Below are positions 35,272 to 43,188 of a stretch of 64,000 bases of DNA, one piece after another (the stretch's first letter is position 1; the number at the start of each line of letters is the position of its first letter). The position numbers and the translations under genes are program-made. The notes under the pieces are model-generated. The model saw only the letters and a program-made list of their open reading frames with translations. It searched no databases and was not told the origin of the DNA. This DNA is from Paenibacillus tundrae (GTDB lineage: Bacteria > Bacillota > Bacilli > Paenibacillales > Paenibacillaceae). Where the stretch lies: positions 4,092,001-4,156,000 of the forward strand of contig NZ_CP145605.1 of the NCBI RefSeq assembly GCF_036884255.1, read 5' to 3'.

Positions 35272-35943
35272 TTATAGTGGTCCTGAAATACCCTGTCTGC
35301 GGATCATAATAAAGTGTCCGACCAGTAGCACTAGAAGCACTGCGGGGAGGAAGAAAACGTGTAGGGCGAAGAAACGTGTTAACGTTTGTGCACCTACAAT
35401 AGTACCGCCTTGTAAAAATTCTTTAATAATCGGGCCGAGCCACGGAACTGTGTTGGCGATTTCCAAAGTAACTTTGGTAGCAAAGTACGCTTTGTTATCC
35501 CATGGCAGTAAGTATCCTGTCAAACCAAGACCTAGCATGACGAAAAAGATTAACATTCCTACTACCCAGTTCATTTCACGCGGTGCCTTGTAAGAGCCTG
35601 TAAAGAACACACGCATCGTATGTAAGAACATCATTACGATGACAAGACTCGCTCCCCAGTGGTGCATTCCGCGTACAATTTGACCGAAGGCTACTTTGGT
35701 TTGCAAATACTCGACACTCGCATAAGCATTAATAATGTCTGGCACGTAGTACATCGTCAGAAACATTCCTGACAAAATTTGAATTACAGTGATAAAGAAC
35801 GTCAACCCACCAAAACAGTACACGAATGCGGAAAAATGATGTGCCGGGTTCACGTGCTCTGGAACCTCATGATCCGCAACGTCCCTCCAGATGGGCGTGA
35901 TATCGAGACGTTCGTCAATCCAGTCATAGATATTTTTAAACAT
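35272..35943 (-). CDS. qcrB: Menaquinol-cytochrome c reductase, cytochrome b subunit
   Basis: Cytochrome b6-type subunit, 223 residues, four membrane helices. Haem-ligating histidines are in VRGMHHWGASLVIVMMFLHTMRVF (about residues 90-112) and in RFFALHVFFLPAVLLVLLVGHFIMIR near the C-terminus. The cysteine expected for the covalently attached haem in b6-type proteins may be C43 in YCFGGLTF. GGAGG lies about 11 bases before the ATG. It lies between qcrA and qcrC. Confidence 0.96.
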   Translation of the reverse strand: MFKNIYDWIDERLDITPIWRDVADHEVPEHVNPAHHFSAFVYCFGGLTFFITVIQILSGMFLTMYYVPDIINAYASVEYLQTKVAFGQIVRGMHHWGASLVIVMMFLHTMRVFFTGSYKAPREMNWVVGMLIFFVMLGLGLTGYLLPWDNKAYFATKVTLEIANTVPWLGPIIKEFLQGGTIVGAQTLTRFFALHVFFLPAVLLVLLVGHFIMIRRQGISGPL

Positions 35944-35958
35944 CTGCGTCCACGCCTC

Positions 35959-36501
35959 CTAATTCACTCTGGTGTTCGGAACGATCTCGCCGAGGTATAC
36001 CCAGCCTTGTTCCTCTTTGACCACGTACTCATCCAGCGGTTTCGGGGCCACGGCAAGATTTTTCCCCTCCTTGTCATAATGCGCACCATGACAAGGGCAA
36101 TGATACTCATCAGGATAATTTTTGTCGCTGTTCCAACCTACGGTACAACCTAGATGTTTGCAAATAGGCGAAAGCGCATAAATCTTACCCTGCTCGTCTT
36201 TACGAATCCAAGCCACCAACGAAGCATTGCTTAGATACCAACCGTCCTGTTGTTGTAGTTCAAATGTAAATTCTTGAGGTTCAGTTGTAATTTTGCTGAT
36301 TTCTGCTACTTTGACAGAGGTACCTTCTCCCTTATGCTGCAAAATCGGATCCACCGCAAAACGGATCATGGGCAGAACTGCACCGGCGGCCATGTAGGCT
36401 GTAGCTCCACCAAGCGTGTACGTCAAAAACTGCCTGCGTGACATTTCCATCCTGCTTGGCGGTCTCTTTGAGTTTTCGTGCTGGTCATGCTCACTGCTCA
36501 T
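35959..36501 (-). CDS. qcrA: Menaquinol-cytochrome c reductase, Rieske iron-sulphur subunit
   Basis: 180 residues. The N-terminus has an SRRQFL twin-arginine-like motif before a membrane helix (LTYTLGGATAYMAAGAVLPM), as usual for Rieske proteins. The 2Fe-2S ligands are in CKHLGCTVGW and YHCPCHGAHYD; the extra cysteine pair that stabilises the cluster is also visible. First gene of qcrABC, 80 bases downstream of a good sigma-A promoter. Confidence 0.97.
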   Translation of the reverse strand: MSSEHDQHENSKRPPSRMEMSRRQFLTYTLGGATAYMAAGAVLPMIRFAVDPILQHKGEGTSVKVAEISKITTEPQEFTFELQQQDGWYLSNASLVAWIRKDEQGKIYALSPICKHLGCTVGWNSDKNYPDEYHCPCHGAHYDKEGKNLAVAPKPLDEYVVKEEQGWVYLGEIVPNTRVN

Positions 36502-36583
36502 ACTGTCTCCAACCCCCTTTTTCAGCCAACTCTCTCAACCGTTTTCATTATCAGAAATTCCACGTCTTACTAGAACATACATA

Positions 36584-36612
36584 ATCATATAGTAGCCCTA
36601 GAACACCGTCAA
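36584..36612 (-). promoter_or_regulatory. Sigma-A promoter for qcrABC
   Basis: TTGACG (36607-36612) and TATGAT (36584-36589) on the minus strand with a 17-base spacer. Confidence 0.75.
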
Positions 36613-36640
36613 GAATTTGTCACACTTTTTTAAGGTTCAA

Positions 36641-36658
36641 TTGTAAGCGTTATTACAA
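36641..36658. promoter_or_regulatory. Palindromic operator-like site upstream of qcrABC
   Basis: TTGTAAGCGTTATTACAA has TTGTAA/TTACAA arms. It resembles a CcpA cre site (TGTAAGCGTTA core) and, less well, a Rex site. It lies about 30 bases upstream of the -35 element. Two copies of TTTGTCACA (about 36616-36624 and 36675-36683 on the + strand) flank it. The regulator is not established. Confidence 0.4.
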
Positions 36659-36694
36659 AAGTGTCGATTTTTTGTCACATTTACCAATTCGAAT

Positions 36695-37117
36695 TCATCT
36701 TTTCCATAAGTCACGGATTTTCTCCCCAACATACCGAGGAATTTCGTTTTTTTCCACGTTCTGAACGATATCTGAGCGAAGTAAAATTAAATCAGCATCA
36801 GGCATTTGATCTTTCTCTAATAGTCCATCTGATGACATTATAACCACATATTTGAAACCAGATGCTTTAAGCTGTTTACACACTGTGTTTAATGCCATTG
36901 ACATTTCCGGAATTTCAAAATGGAACGCCGGATAGGTCATAATTCGCCCTTTGAATGGGATCTCTACCAAGTCTAGAAAATCTCGAAGCCGCTCCAACGC
37001 TTCAGTAGCTTCAACTGGCGATTGATTACCTTTAAGGGCTGTATAAGGAATTAGACAGGTGTCCAGATAGAGTTGCAGCTCAGCCCAACTGTCTTGAGTC
37101 ATCTCACTGAATTTCAC
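36695..37117 (-). CDS. ypiF: DUF2487 protein (YpiF-like)
   Basis: About 140 residues, soluble. KFSEMTQDSWAELQLYLDTCLIPYT at the N-terminus, AFHFEIPEMSMALNTVCKQL in the middle and MSSDGLLEKDQMPDADLIL towards the end match the DUF2487 family of unknown function. The gene lies just upstream of qcrA, as ypiF does in Bacillus subtilis. GTG at 37117 after AGAGGGG is the chosen start; the 44 upstream codons look non-coding and AT-rich. Confidence 0.85.
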   Translation of the reverse strand: MKFSEMTQDSWAELQLYLDTCLIPYTALKGNQSPVEATEALERLRDFLDLVEIPFKGRIMTYPAFHFEIPEMSMALNTVCKQLKASGFKYVVIMSSDGLLEKDQMPDADLILLRSDIVQNVEKNEIPRYVGEKIRDLWKR

Positions 37118-37256
37118 TTCCCTATTTCCCCTCTCCATCCATTTTATTCCCATATTATATATGAGCAATTCGCATAAATCTATTGATTTAAATTTGACCT
37201 TTCTTGCTAATACTGCATAATTTGTGCCAAACAGAGTTGCTGACCCCAAAAAATCA

Positions 37257-37294
37257 ATAAAAAAACAAGGAATGCGACATACACACTCCTTGTT
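37257..37294 (-). terminator. Terminator after the IDEAL-domain gene
   Basis: Stem AACAAGGA (37264-37271) with TCCTTGTT (37287-37294), followed by a T-rich tract on the minus strand. Confidence 0.7.
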
Positions 37295-37333
37295 GGTTCC
37301 ATTCTATATGAATGTTTATTTAAACATTAAATA

Positions 37334-37513
37334 TCAGCTTATGGCCTTCAGTTCATCCGTTAGACTCCGGAAAGCTACTTCGTCTCCAGTAGCCAGCGCT
37401 TTGTCGATTTCCATATACAGCTTTTCGCTACGCTGTTTACGAAGCGCCTCGTCCCACACCATCTCAGCAGCCAGCCCCAACATGACTTCATACGTAACTT
37501 TCATTTTATCCAA
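37334..37513 (-). CDS. Small IDEAL-domain protein
   Basis: 59 residues. The C-terminal half, LRKQRSEKLYMEIDKALATG followed by DEVAFRSLTDEL, fits the IDEAL domain, a short helical motif found at the end of Bacillus YpiB and in stand-alone proteins. The start is TTG at 37513, exactly nine bases after GGAGG; the first ATG (37504) would have a spacing of 18. It lies upstream of ypiF, the place of ypiB in Bacillus subtilis, but the larger UPF0302 part of YpiB is absent. Function unknown. Confidence 0.85.
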   Translation of the reverse strand: MDKMKVTYEVMLGLAAEMVWDEALRKQRSEKLYMEIDKALATGDEVAFRSLTDELKAIS

Positions 37514-37536
37514 TAGGATGCACCTCCAAAACGGAT

Positions 37537-38043
37537 TTAAGAGCTCCTATATTCCTTTCCTTTGGCAACATAACCTAGTGAAGTCCTGGACATCCGCTCA
37601 CGATCAGCATCCGTCAATTCACGTATCACTTTGGCTGGTGTTCCCAAAGCAAGAGTATAGGGCGGAATTTTAGTATTCTCAGTAACTACTGAACCGGCGC
37701 CGATTAAGGAGTGTTCCCCTATCTCGGCTCCATTAAGAAGTATAGCTCCCATACCAATCAGTGAGCCAGTTCCAATCTGACAGCCATGAATTATAGCAGA
37801 ATGTCCGACTGAAACATCATCTCCCAGAATCAAGGGTTGATCTGTATTCACGTGACCAACCGTATTATCTTGTATATTACAACGCTGTCCAATGATGATC
37901 GGCGCTAAATCTGCCCTTAGCACAGCGTTAAACCAAACAGTAGACTCCTCGCCCATTCTCAAATCGCCAATAAGTTTCGCACCTTCAGCTACGTATACTG
38001 AAGGATGAAGCTGCGGCAGTACGCCTTGATATGGAATTATCAT
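37537..38043 (-). CDS. Gamma-carbonic-anhydrase-like hexapeptide-repeat protein
   Basis: 168 residues folding as a left-handed beta helix. Hexapeptide repeats run from about residue 15 to 130 (AKLIGDLRMGEESTVWFNAVLRAD, DDVSVGHSAIIHGCQIGTGSLIGMG, AEIGEHSLIGAGSVV). Histidines in NTVGHVNTD and VGHSAIIHG are at the usual metal-ligand positions of the YrdA/PaaY family. Catalytic carbonic anhydrase activity cannot be assumed for this family. The start is ATG 38043, eight bases after AAGGAG. Confidence 0.88.
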   Translation of the reverse strand: MIIPYQGVLPQLHPSVYVAEGAKLIGDLRMGEESTVWFNAVLRADLAPIIIGQRCNIQDNTVGHVNTDQPLILGDDVSVGHSAIIHGCQIGTGSLIGMGAILLNGAEIGEHSLIGAGSVVTENTKIPPYTLALGTPAKVIRELTDADRERMSRTSLGYVAKGKEYRSS

Positions 38044-38087
38044 TCGTATCACTCCTTAATTTGGGAGTGATTTTAGCAACTTGTCCT

Positions 38088-39218
38088 TCATTTGTCAAAC
38101 AAAACGGGTGAGATGTCTCCAGAAAGCGAACGACAGGATGCAGCAAGACGTGAACCCCATGCCGTCATTTGTACAGTTCGTCCATTCGCAGCTTCCCCCA
38201 TCCGAAGCATCCCGAGATGCAGCATCATTTTGAGGATTCGGTTCTCGTAGATCGTCTCGGGCGTATCGTAGTAGAAGGGCTGAATGAACGGGCCTATTTG
38301 GCGAAACAGCGACTCTGTACTAGACCATTCATCGGCGCACTCACCTGTCCAATATACGATGGAGGATAGGTTTGGAATAGCACCTTTATACAGTCTTAAC
38401 CAAAATCGAAATAGCTGTATCATTTCCGATGTTTTCTCTGTTGAATTCTCAGCAGCTTGTTTTTCCTCCCCAGCGGACGTTAGTTGCAGTATTCCTTGTT
38501 CTTCACGGATGAGCCGATAGTGAAATGCATAGTCATACATGAAGGCGAATCGATCTGGATAATCCTTGAAGGAACGACCATAGCCAAATCTCCAGCCTGC
38601 TTTGCCAACTAGCTCTTCGCTAACATGCAGATGCTCCATCACCTGCTGCTGTGAACGACGATACATCATGCCTTCAGCATTAAGTGCGATCTCATGTTGT
38701 TGCACATATCGCAGAAACAACCGAAGATCATCGACAAGCAAGTGATATTCGTCTCTATACATTGTCGGTTCGCTTGTGTTCGCAATGCCGGCTCTCAGAT
38801 GGTTCGATAACACATCTCGGAATCTTAACTTCAGATCAAGAGGGACTTGGTACAAATATTTAGTATGCTGCGTCGTTCCATTGAACAACCATCCACTCTT
38901 ATGGAAACGAGTGATCAAATCACGTGGACTAGCACCTGTCTCGTTTTCCTTTTTATCCATAGATTGACGTGCTATGGCAACCAGTTCCTCAATACCGAGA
39001 TATTGGCGGGGATCAAATAACAGATTGTTCAAAAAACGCAGTTGAACGGGATTCAGTTCATGAACCTGTTGTTCAAAAAAAGATCTGCTTCCCAGTGTGG
39101 TGAGAATACTCTGGATGAGTTCATGTTTGGAATTGGGTTTACACTCACACTGGTAATAATCTGCTATTCGATTCAGTTGGCCAATATCTGCAAAAGTAAG
39201 CATATCCGCTAGATTCAT
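38088..39218 (-). CDS. Protein of unknown function
   Basis: 376 residues, soluble, not recognised. The first 100 residues are helical (FADIGQLNRIADYYQ, HELNPVQLRFLNNLLFDPRQY, GIEELVAIARQ) and could be winged-helix units like those attached to some superfamily 2 helicases, but no helicase motifs are present. Region 210-250 is aromatic-rich (WRFGYGRSFKDYPDRFAFMYDYAFHYR). No signal, membrane helix or metal motif. GAGGCGATG precedes the ATG. It lies between a histidine phosphatase gene and the gamma-CA gene; no functional link is evident. Confidence 0.7.
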   Translation of the reverse strand: MNLADMLTFADIGQLNRIADYYQCECKPNSKHELIQSILTTLGSRSFFEQQVHELNPVQLRFLNNLLFDPRQYLGIEELVAIARQSMDKKENETGASPRDLITRFHKSGWLFNGTTQHTKYLYQVPLDLKLRFRDVLSNHLRAGIANTSEPTMYRDEYHLLVDDLRLFLRYVQQHEIALNAEGMMYRRSQQQVMEHLHVSEELVGKAGWRFGYGRSFKDYPDRFAFMYDYAFHYRLIREEQGILQLTSAGEEKQAAENSTEKTSEMIQLFRFWLRLYKGAIPNLSSIVYWTGECADEWSSTESLFRQIGPFIQPFYYDTPETIYENRILKMMLHLGMLRMGEAANGRTVQMTAWGSRLAASCRSLSGDISPVLFDK

Positions 39219-39470
39219 GGGTCATCGCCTCGCTAGCTAACTACTTATGACTATTGATTCAGAGCCTAGAGTAGTTTGGTTTTGTAAACATCGTTGACGG
39301 AATTCCCATGATCTAAACCTCTTTTTTCAAATCTTTTATTAAATCTTTTATCTGTTAGTAACCATCCTATGCCTAGATGTGCCTAATCAGAAGAAAAACA
39401 AGAGACAAGTAGTCCTATTACTCCTACTTAAACATATCCTTATGACTGCGCAATTCGCAGAAAACAAAAA

Positions 39471-39502
39471 AAAAACAACCCGAGTTCATTACTCAGATTG
39501 TT
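39471..39502 (-). terminator. Terminator after the histidine phosphatase gene
   Basis: Stem AACAATCTGAGT/ACTCGGGTTGTT (39491-39502 with 39474-39485) followed by at least eight T on the minus strand. The stop codon of the phosphatase gene lies in the loop. The remainder of the 39219-39488 gap holds nothing else convincing. Confidence 0.85.
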
Positions 39503-40088
39503 TGGCCGAATTCATTATAAGATGTTCTGTACAGTTGTATAGGAGAGGACTCCAGTCACTCTGGGTTTTCTCCAGAATCGTAAGTGAAAGATTACCTATT
39601 CGTTCTGTATACCGGTCTTTGAAGATCGCGGATAACAGATTTGCCAGAAATGCTCCATGAGATACAATCAGGACATTCTTGTCCGGATATGCTGACCATA
39701 GATCCTCCAGAAACGCCAGTGCACGCGCTTGGATATCCAAGATATGCTCCTGTCCTAGATCCAGCGTCTCCCAGGTTGCACCCCAGCGAGCGATTCGTTC
39801 TTCTGAGGTTAAACCTTCGATCTGACCGAACGCTCTCTCTTTAAGCCTTACATCCGGCTCTAGCATGGGTACATTCAGCAGCTTGGAAATAATCTCACCC
39901 GTCTCCTGAGCACGAGATAAACCACTCGTAATGATATGATCCCATTGATACACCTCGGTGAGAAGACGTTTACCCAAACGCTCTGCTTGTTCACGACCTT
40001 CTGCATTCAAAGGAATATCTGTCTGCCCTTGAATACGTCCTGCAGCATTCCAATCTGTTAAACCATGACGTATAAGCCCGATCCGCAT
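39489..40088 (-). CDS. Histidine phosphatase family protein
   Basis: About 199 residues of the phosphoglycerate-mutase-like fold. The catalytic motif LIRHGLTDWN is at the N-terminus, the supporting acidic region LKERAFGQIEGLTSEE near residue 80 and the second histidine in VLIVSHGAFLANLL near residue 145. Substrate cannot be deduced; such proteins include alpha-ribazole phosphatases and broad sugar phosphatases. The ATG at 40088 has GAGGGA four bases upstream; the ATG at 40100 has none. Confidence 0.88.
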   Translation of the reverse strand: MRIGLIRHGLTDWNAAGRIQGQTDIPLNAEGREQAERLGKRLLTEVYQWDHIITSGLSRAQETGEIISKLLNVPMLEPDVRLKERAFGQIEGLTSEERIARWGATWETLDLGQEHILDIQARALAFLEDLWSAYPDKNVLIVSHGAFLANLLSAIFKDRYTERIGNLSLTILEKTQSDWSPLLYNCTEHLIMNSAKQSE

Positions 40089-40129
40089 CTTATCCCTCAT
40101 TTCTCAATACACAGTAATGATCATTGAAA

Positions 40130-40765
40130 CTAAGCACGTACACCTTGCTTACGCTTGCTCGTTGTACGGTGCATACGTCCAAGCGAGAATAACGCCATAC
40201 CAATGGCCAGTAATGATAGAGCCATCCAGTATCCTGGATAGGTAGGACCCATACTCACGACAAACGGCTCAATGATGCTACCCCGATCCGTCCCTGGCAT
40301 ATTATATTGATACATGCCAGATGAAGATGGTTCGCTGCCAGCAACGGCCGTCTCCAAAATACCTGTAGAGATGACGCGTGGTTGCTCTGCTTCCGATACA
40401 GCCGGCTTAAACATCGCCATGTACAGGAAACTGCACAAAAAAATAGCCAGAAACGCAGCAATCCACAAAGACATATGCTTGCGCACTGCAGCAGAGAATC
40501 GATTTACTTTTGCCTCTTCAGGCAAGAGCCATGGTGACTCCGCATAAATGCGATCCATTACATTTCGATTTACTCGCTCTGCTTGTTGCTCTGTTACGGG
40601 TGTCGGTATGCTATGCAGCAGAAGTTGAGCTTCATGCCAAACTTCAAACTGCTGTGAGCACTCCTCACAACCAGCGAGATGAGCATGAAATGCAATCTGC
40701 TGAGGATGAGTTGCCGGCAAGTCCCAAACCATTGCAAACAGTTCCTGGGCTTCATTGCAATTCAT
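40130..40765 (-). CDS. Zinc-finger anti-sigma factor
   Basis: 211 residues. The N-terminus carries the ZAS motif, HAHLAGCEECSQQFEVW (HxxxCxxC, about residues 28-36). A membrane helix (SLWIAAFLAIFLCSFLYMAMF) is near residue 100, followed by an extracytoplasmic segment and a second hydrophobic helix (YWMALSLLAIGMALFSLGRM) near the C-terminus. It begins within the last codons of the ECF sigma gene (four-base overlap), so sigma and anti-sigma are translationally coupled. Confidence 0.88.
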   Translation of the reverse strand: MNCNEAQELFAMVWDLPATHPQQIAFHAHLAGCEECSQQFEVWHEAQLLLHSIPTPVTEQQAERVNRNVMDRIYAESPWLLPEEAKVNRFSAAVRKHMSLWIAAFLAIFLCSFLYMAMFKPAVSEAEQPRVISTGILETAVAGSEPSSSGMYQYNMPGTDRGSIIEPFVVSMGPTYPGYWMALSLLAIGMALFSLGRMHRTTSKRKQGVRA

Positions 40766-41355
40766 CGGTTCTTCATCCCTTCATATGGCTCGTACACCGG
40801 TTCGAAGAAATAAGGCTCCAATTGAGTTTTTACGCTTGATCTTGCTCTGAACAATAACGATTTTACAGAACTTACGCTCTGCCCAAGAATATTAGCAATC
40901 TCTTGGTAGTCTAACTGATCATACTCACGGAGTATAATGGCAGAACGCTGCTTCTCCGGCAAATTGTTAATGGCATCCCTAACCAGCATCACCCGCTCAC
41001 TGCGCAATACAGCATGCTCTGGAGCATTCTCCGAAGGAGCAATCGGCACGACGCCACTCTCTTCGAGTGGAACATTACCGCTGCGCTGTTTGCGAAGCTC
41101 ACTCAATACCGTATTTCTCGCAATGGTATACAACCACGTAGAAAAAGAGGCATCCACCTCACGAAATGAGTGTAAACTGCGGAACGCCTTATAGAAAGTC
41201 TCAGAACAGAGATCTTCCGCAAGCAGCTCCATATTGGAACTTTTCAACATATGATATACGAAAGCCAGTATTTTACGCTGATAACGACGCATCAGCTCGG
41301 AATATAACTCCAGGTTACCTTCCTTGATCTCTCGAATCAACTGGGAATCCGTCAT
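40762..41355 (-). CDS. ECF-type RNA polymerase sigma factor
   Basis: About 197 residues. Region 2 is marked by YSELMRRYQRKILAFVYHML, AEDLCSETFYKAFRSLHSF and FSTWLYTIARNTVLSELRKQ; region 4 by LPEKQRSAIILREYDQLDYQEIANIL and SVSSVKSLLFRARSSVK. The start is the ATG at 41355, ten bases after GGAGGGG. Partnered with the ZAS anti-sigma gene downstream. On the minus strand, GAAAC near 41527 and CATA about 19 bases on might be an autoregulatory ECF promoter, but this is weak. Confidence 0.92.
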   Translation of the reverse strand: MTDSQLIREIKEGNLELYSELMRRYQRKILAFVYHMLKSSNMELLAEDLCSETFYKAFRSLHSFREVDASFSTWLYTIARNTVLSELRKQRSGNVPLEESGVVPIAPSENAPEHAVLRSERVMLVRDAINNLPEKQRSAIILREYDQLDYQEIANILGQSVSSVKSLLFRARSSVKTQLEPYFFEPVYEPYEGMKNR

Positions 41356-41848
41356 TTGAGTGCGACCCCTCCTCGCCCATCCATGTGCTTCTCCCCGTTC
41401 GACTCTATCCATGTATTACCGAACAGGCACAAAAAAGTTGCGGTTCTCACCGCATATAAACAGCGTTCAGTGCCGAAACAGGCCTTCCCGCCAAATTCCC
41501 CTATGTAATGGCAATTTCCCCAACGTTTCTACATTAACAGTATTTATTGTACAACGGTCAGCCGTTGCTGGCAAATCTATTCCGTTCAACAGGAACCCGA
41601 CCAGACATTCATATGCTTTCTTTTTCTCGTCTATGACCCCGTTGACTCAAAATAATCCTCCAATGCCAATGAACCACCATTACAGAACTCTAACAGGAAA
41701 CGAATCCCTATTTTACTCAGGCTTGTTTCGTCTCGTAATACCTTCTATATCTTCAAACGTAAAAAGAATGAAAATGGTTGCGTTTATACAAACTTTTTCC
41801 TGAATTGACGGAAGCTATGATTATTTAAAATAATTACGCTTTATATGT

Positions 41849-41877
41849 TGACAAAATGAAAACGTATACATATAATA
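41849..41877 (+). promoter_or_regulatory. Consensus sigma-A promoter of a putative sRNA
   Basis: TTGACA (41849-41854), a 17-base spacer, TATAAT (41872-41877): a full match to both hexamers at optimal spacing. The preceding 30 bases are very AT-rich (ATTATTTAAAATAATTA), as in UP elements. No protein gene follows on this strand. Confidence 0.9.
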
Positions 41878-41883
41878 AAAGTA

Positions 41884-41966
41884 CAGTATGGTTTCTCTCC
41901 ACTCCTATCCAATAACTGTATTGCTCCACGTGAGCAATGGCCGCTTTTGTAAGCGGTCTTTTTTTT
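41884..41966 (+). ncRNA. Candidate small regulatory RNA, CU-rich
   Basis: About 83 nt from the predicted start to the end of the terminator. ACAGT/ACTGT near the 5' end can close a large loop that exposes TCTCTCCACTCCTATCC, a CU-rich tract able to pair with Shine-Dalgarno sequences. A hairpin TTGCTC/GAGCAA (41921-41937) and the terminator hairpin follow. There is no ribosome binding site and the only ATG frame runs into the terminator, so it is unlikely to encode a peptide. The rest of the 41356-42066 gap holds a small hairpin (GCGGT/ACCGC, 41437-41451) and no recognisable gene. Homology to known sRNAs such as FsrA or RoxS was not established. Confidence 0.65.
41939..41966 (+). terminator. 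Strong terminator of the putative sRNA
   Basis: Eight-bp stem GGCCGCTT/AAGCGGTC with loop TTGT, followed directly by eight T (41959-41966). Confidence 0.9.
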
Positions 41967-42026
41967 GCGTTCTTTTCCATATTTCAAGTAACAACTTAAG
42001 AACAAGCGAATTTCACACGCAAATAA

Positions 42027-42044
42027 AGAGGGCTGTCGCCCTCT
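42027..42044 (-). terminator. Terminator of the trp-hisC-tyrA operon
   Basis: Seven-bp perfect stem AGAGGGC/GCCCTCT with a four-base loop, followed by TTTATTTG on the minus strand, 23 bases after tyrA. Confidence 0.75.
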
Positions 42045-42066
42045 TCTTCAATTTCTATATGCATGA

Positions 42067-43161
42067 TTAAACCCAAACTTGGTATCCAAGGGAAGCAAGT
42101 AATGTTCTCGCTCGCTCCATATCCTCTTCTTGCCGGAAAGATAGCCGCATGATGCCAGGGACGTCCACACGATTCTCGATAATTTCCAAGTTGCTCAAGT
42201 TAATGTCATTTGCACCAAGTTCGGTCGCAATCTTACCAATCATACCAGGCGCATCCTGAACATCCGTGTACAGATCATATAAAGACGAGATCATACCTTT
42301 CCGGCGCTCGGGAAGCACACTTCTGAACTCCCTGGCTTGACGAAAAGCCTCTTCAATCCCTTCCCCGTCCTGCTGTTCCAACATATCGGTGAACGCAGAC
42401 ATCTGGCTGTTCCAATCCTTCATTAAGCCTAGAAGTACCTCTCGGTTGCTAAGCAAAATGTCTCTCCATACAATTGCATCGCTTGATGCGATCCGGGTAA
42501 TATCCCGGAAGCCACCTGCTGCCAGCATTTTATAGAGTGGATTAGATTCGTTGTACTCCCGCACCTGATTGACAAGTGCTACTGCGATAACATGTGGCAA
42601 ATGACTGATTGCTCCCACAATATCATCATGTAGCAGCGGTTCAACTCGAACAATCTGTGCTCTCGTATATGCTAAGAGCTCAGACAATCGGCTATAAGCT
42701 TCCTCCGGTACGTGCACAGAAGGAGTCAATACATAATAAGCATTCTCAAACAATACTGCAGATGCTGCGTCAACGCCTGCACGTTCTGACCCAGCCATCG
42801 GATGTCCTCCAATGAAGTAGGCATCGGTCATTCGAACATGTTCAGCACACGCAGCGATAGAAGCCTTGGTGCTGCCAACATCCGTAATGATGCATCCTTT
42901 CTTCAAGGGAAGCTTCGCTAATTGTTGAAAATATGATTCCAATAAACCTACAGGTACACACAAAAAAATGAAGTCGGCATCCTGCACCGCTTCCTTCAGT
43001 GATAGCGTAGCATCATCTACTACACCACTTGCTATGTACTTGTCCTTTAGTTCAGGCAGATGGGCGTAGCCCATCACCGATACACCTGGCTTGCCTTTGA
43101 AGCAAAGCGCCAGGGAACCACCGATGAGCCCTACACCAATCATTGCAATTTTTAGTTTCAT
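42067..43161 (-). CDS. tyrA: Prephenate dehydrogenase with ACT domain
   Basis: NAD-dependent oxidative decarboxylation of prephenate to hydroxyphenylpyruvate for tyrosine. 364 residues. The N-terminal Rossmann motif IGVGLIGGSLALCFKG, the active-site segment IGGHPMAGSERAGVDAA and HVIAVALVNQV lie in the catalytic domain. A C-terminal ACT domain (DAPGMIGKIATELGANDINLSN) suggests feedback control by tyrosine. GTGAGG precedes the ATG. It is the last gene of the aro-trp-hisC-tyrA cluster; aroA, which follows tyrA in Bacillus subtilis, is not here. Confidence 0.96.
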   Translation of the reverse strand: MKLKIAMIGVGLIGGSLALCFKGKPGVSVMGYAHLPELKDKYIASGVVDDATLSLKEAVQDADFIFLCVPVGLLESYFQQLAKLPLKKGCIITDVGSTKASIAACAEHVRMTDAYFIGGHPMAGSERAGVDAASAVLFENAYYVLTPSVHVPEEAYSRLSELLAYTRAQIVRVEPLLHDDIVGAISHLPHVIAVALVNQVREYNESNPLYKMLAAGGFRDITRIASSDAIVWRDILLSNREVLLGLMKDWNSQMSAFTDMLEQQDGEGIEEAFRQAREFRSVLPERRKGMISSLYDLYTDVQDAPGMIGKIATELGANDINLSNLEIIENRVDVPGIMRLSFRQEEDMERARTLLASLGYQVWV

Positions 43162-43188
43162 GTAGTCCTCACTCTTTCATCGCTAGAA

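Noticed and set aside
40762..41451. GCGGT/ACCGC hairpin plus T run (41437-41451) as an attenuator for the second ECF sigma gene
   Set aside because: The stem is only five or six base pairs and the transcription start is unknown, so it is too weak to annotate as a terminator.
41888..42070. 60-codon + strand ORF beginning in the putative sRNA
   Set aside because: No ribosome binding site, and the frame passes through the strong terminator at 41939-41966.
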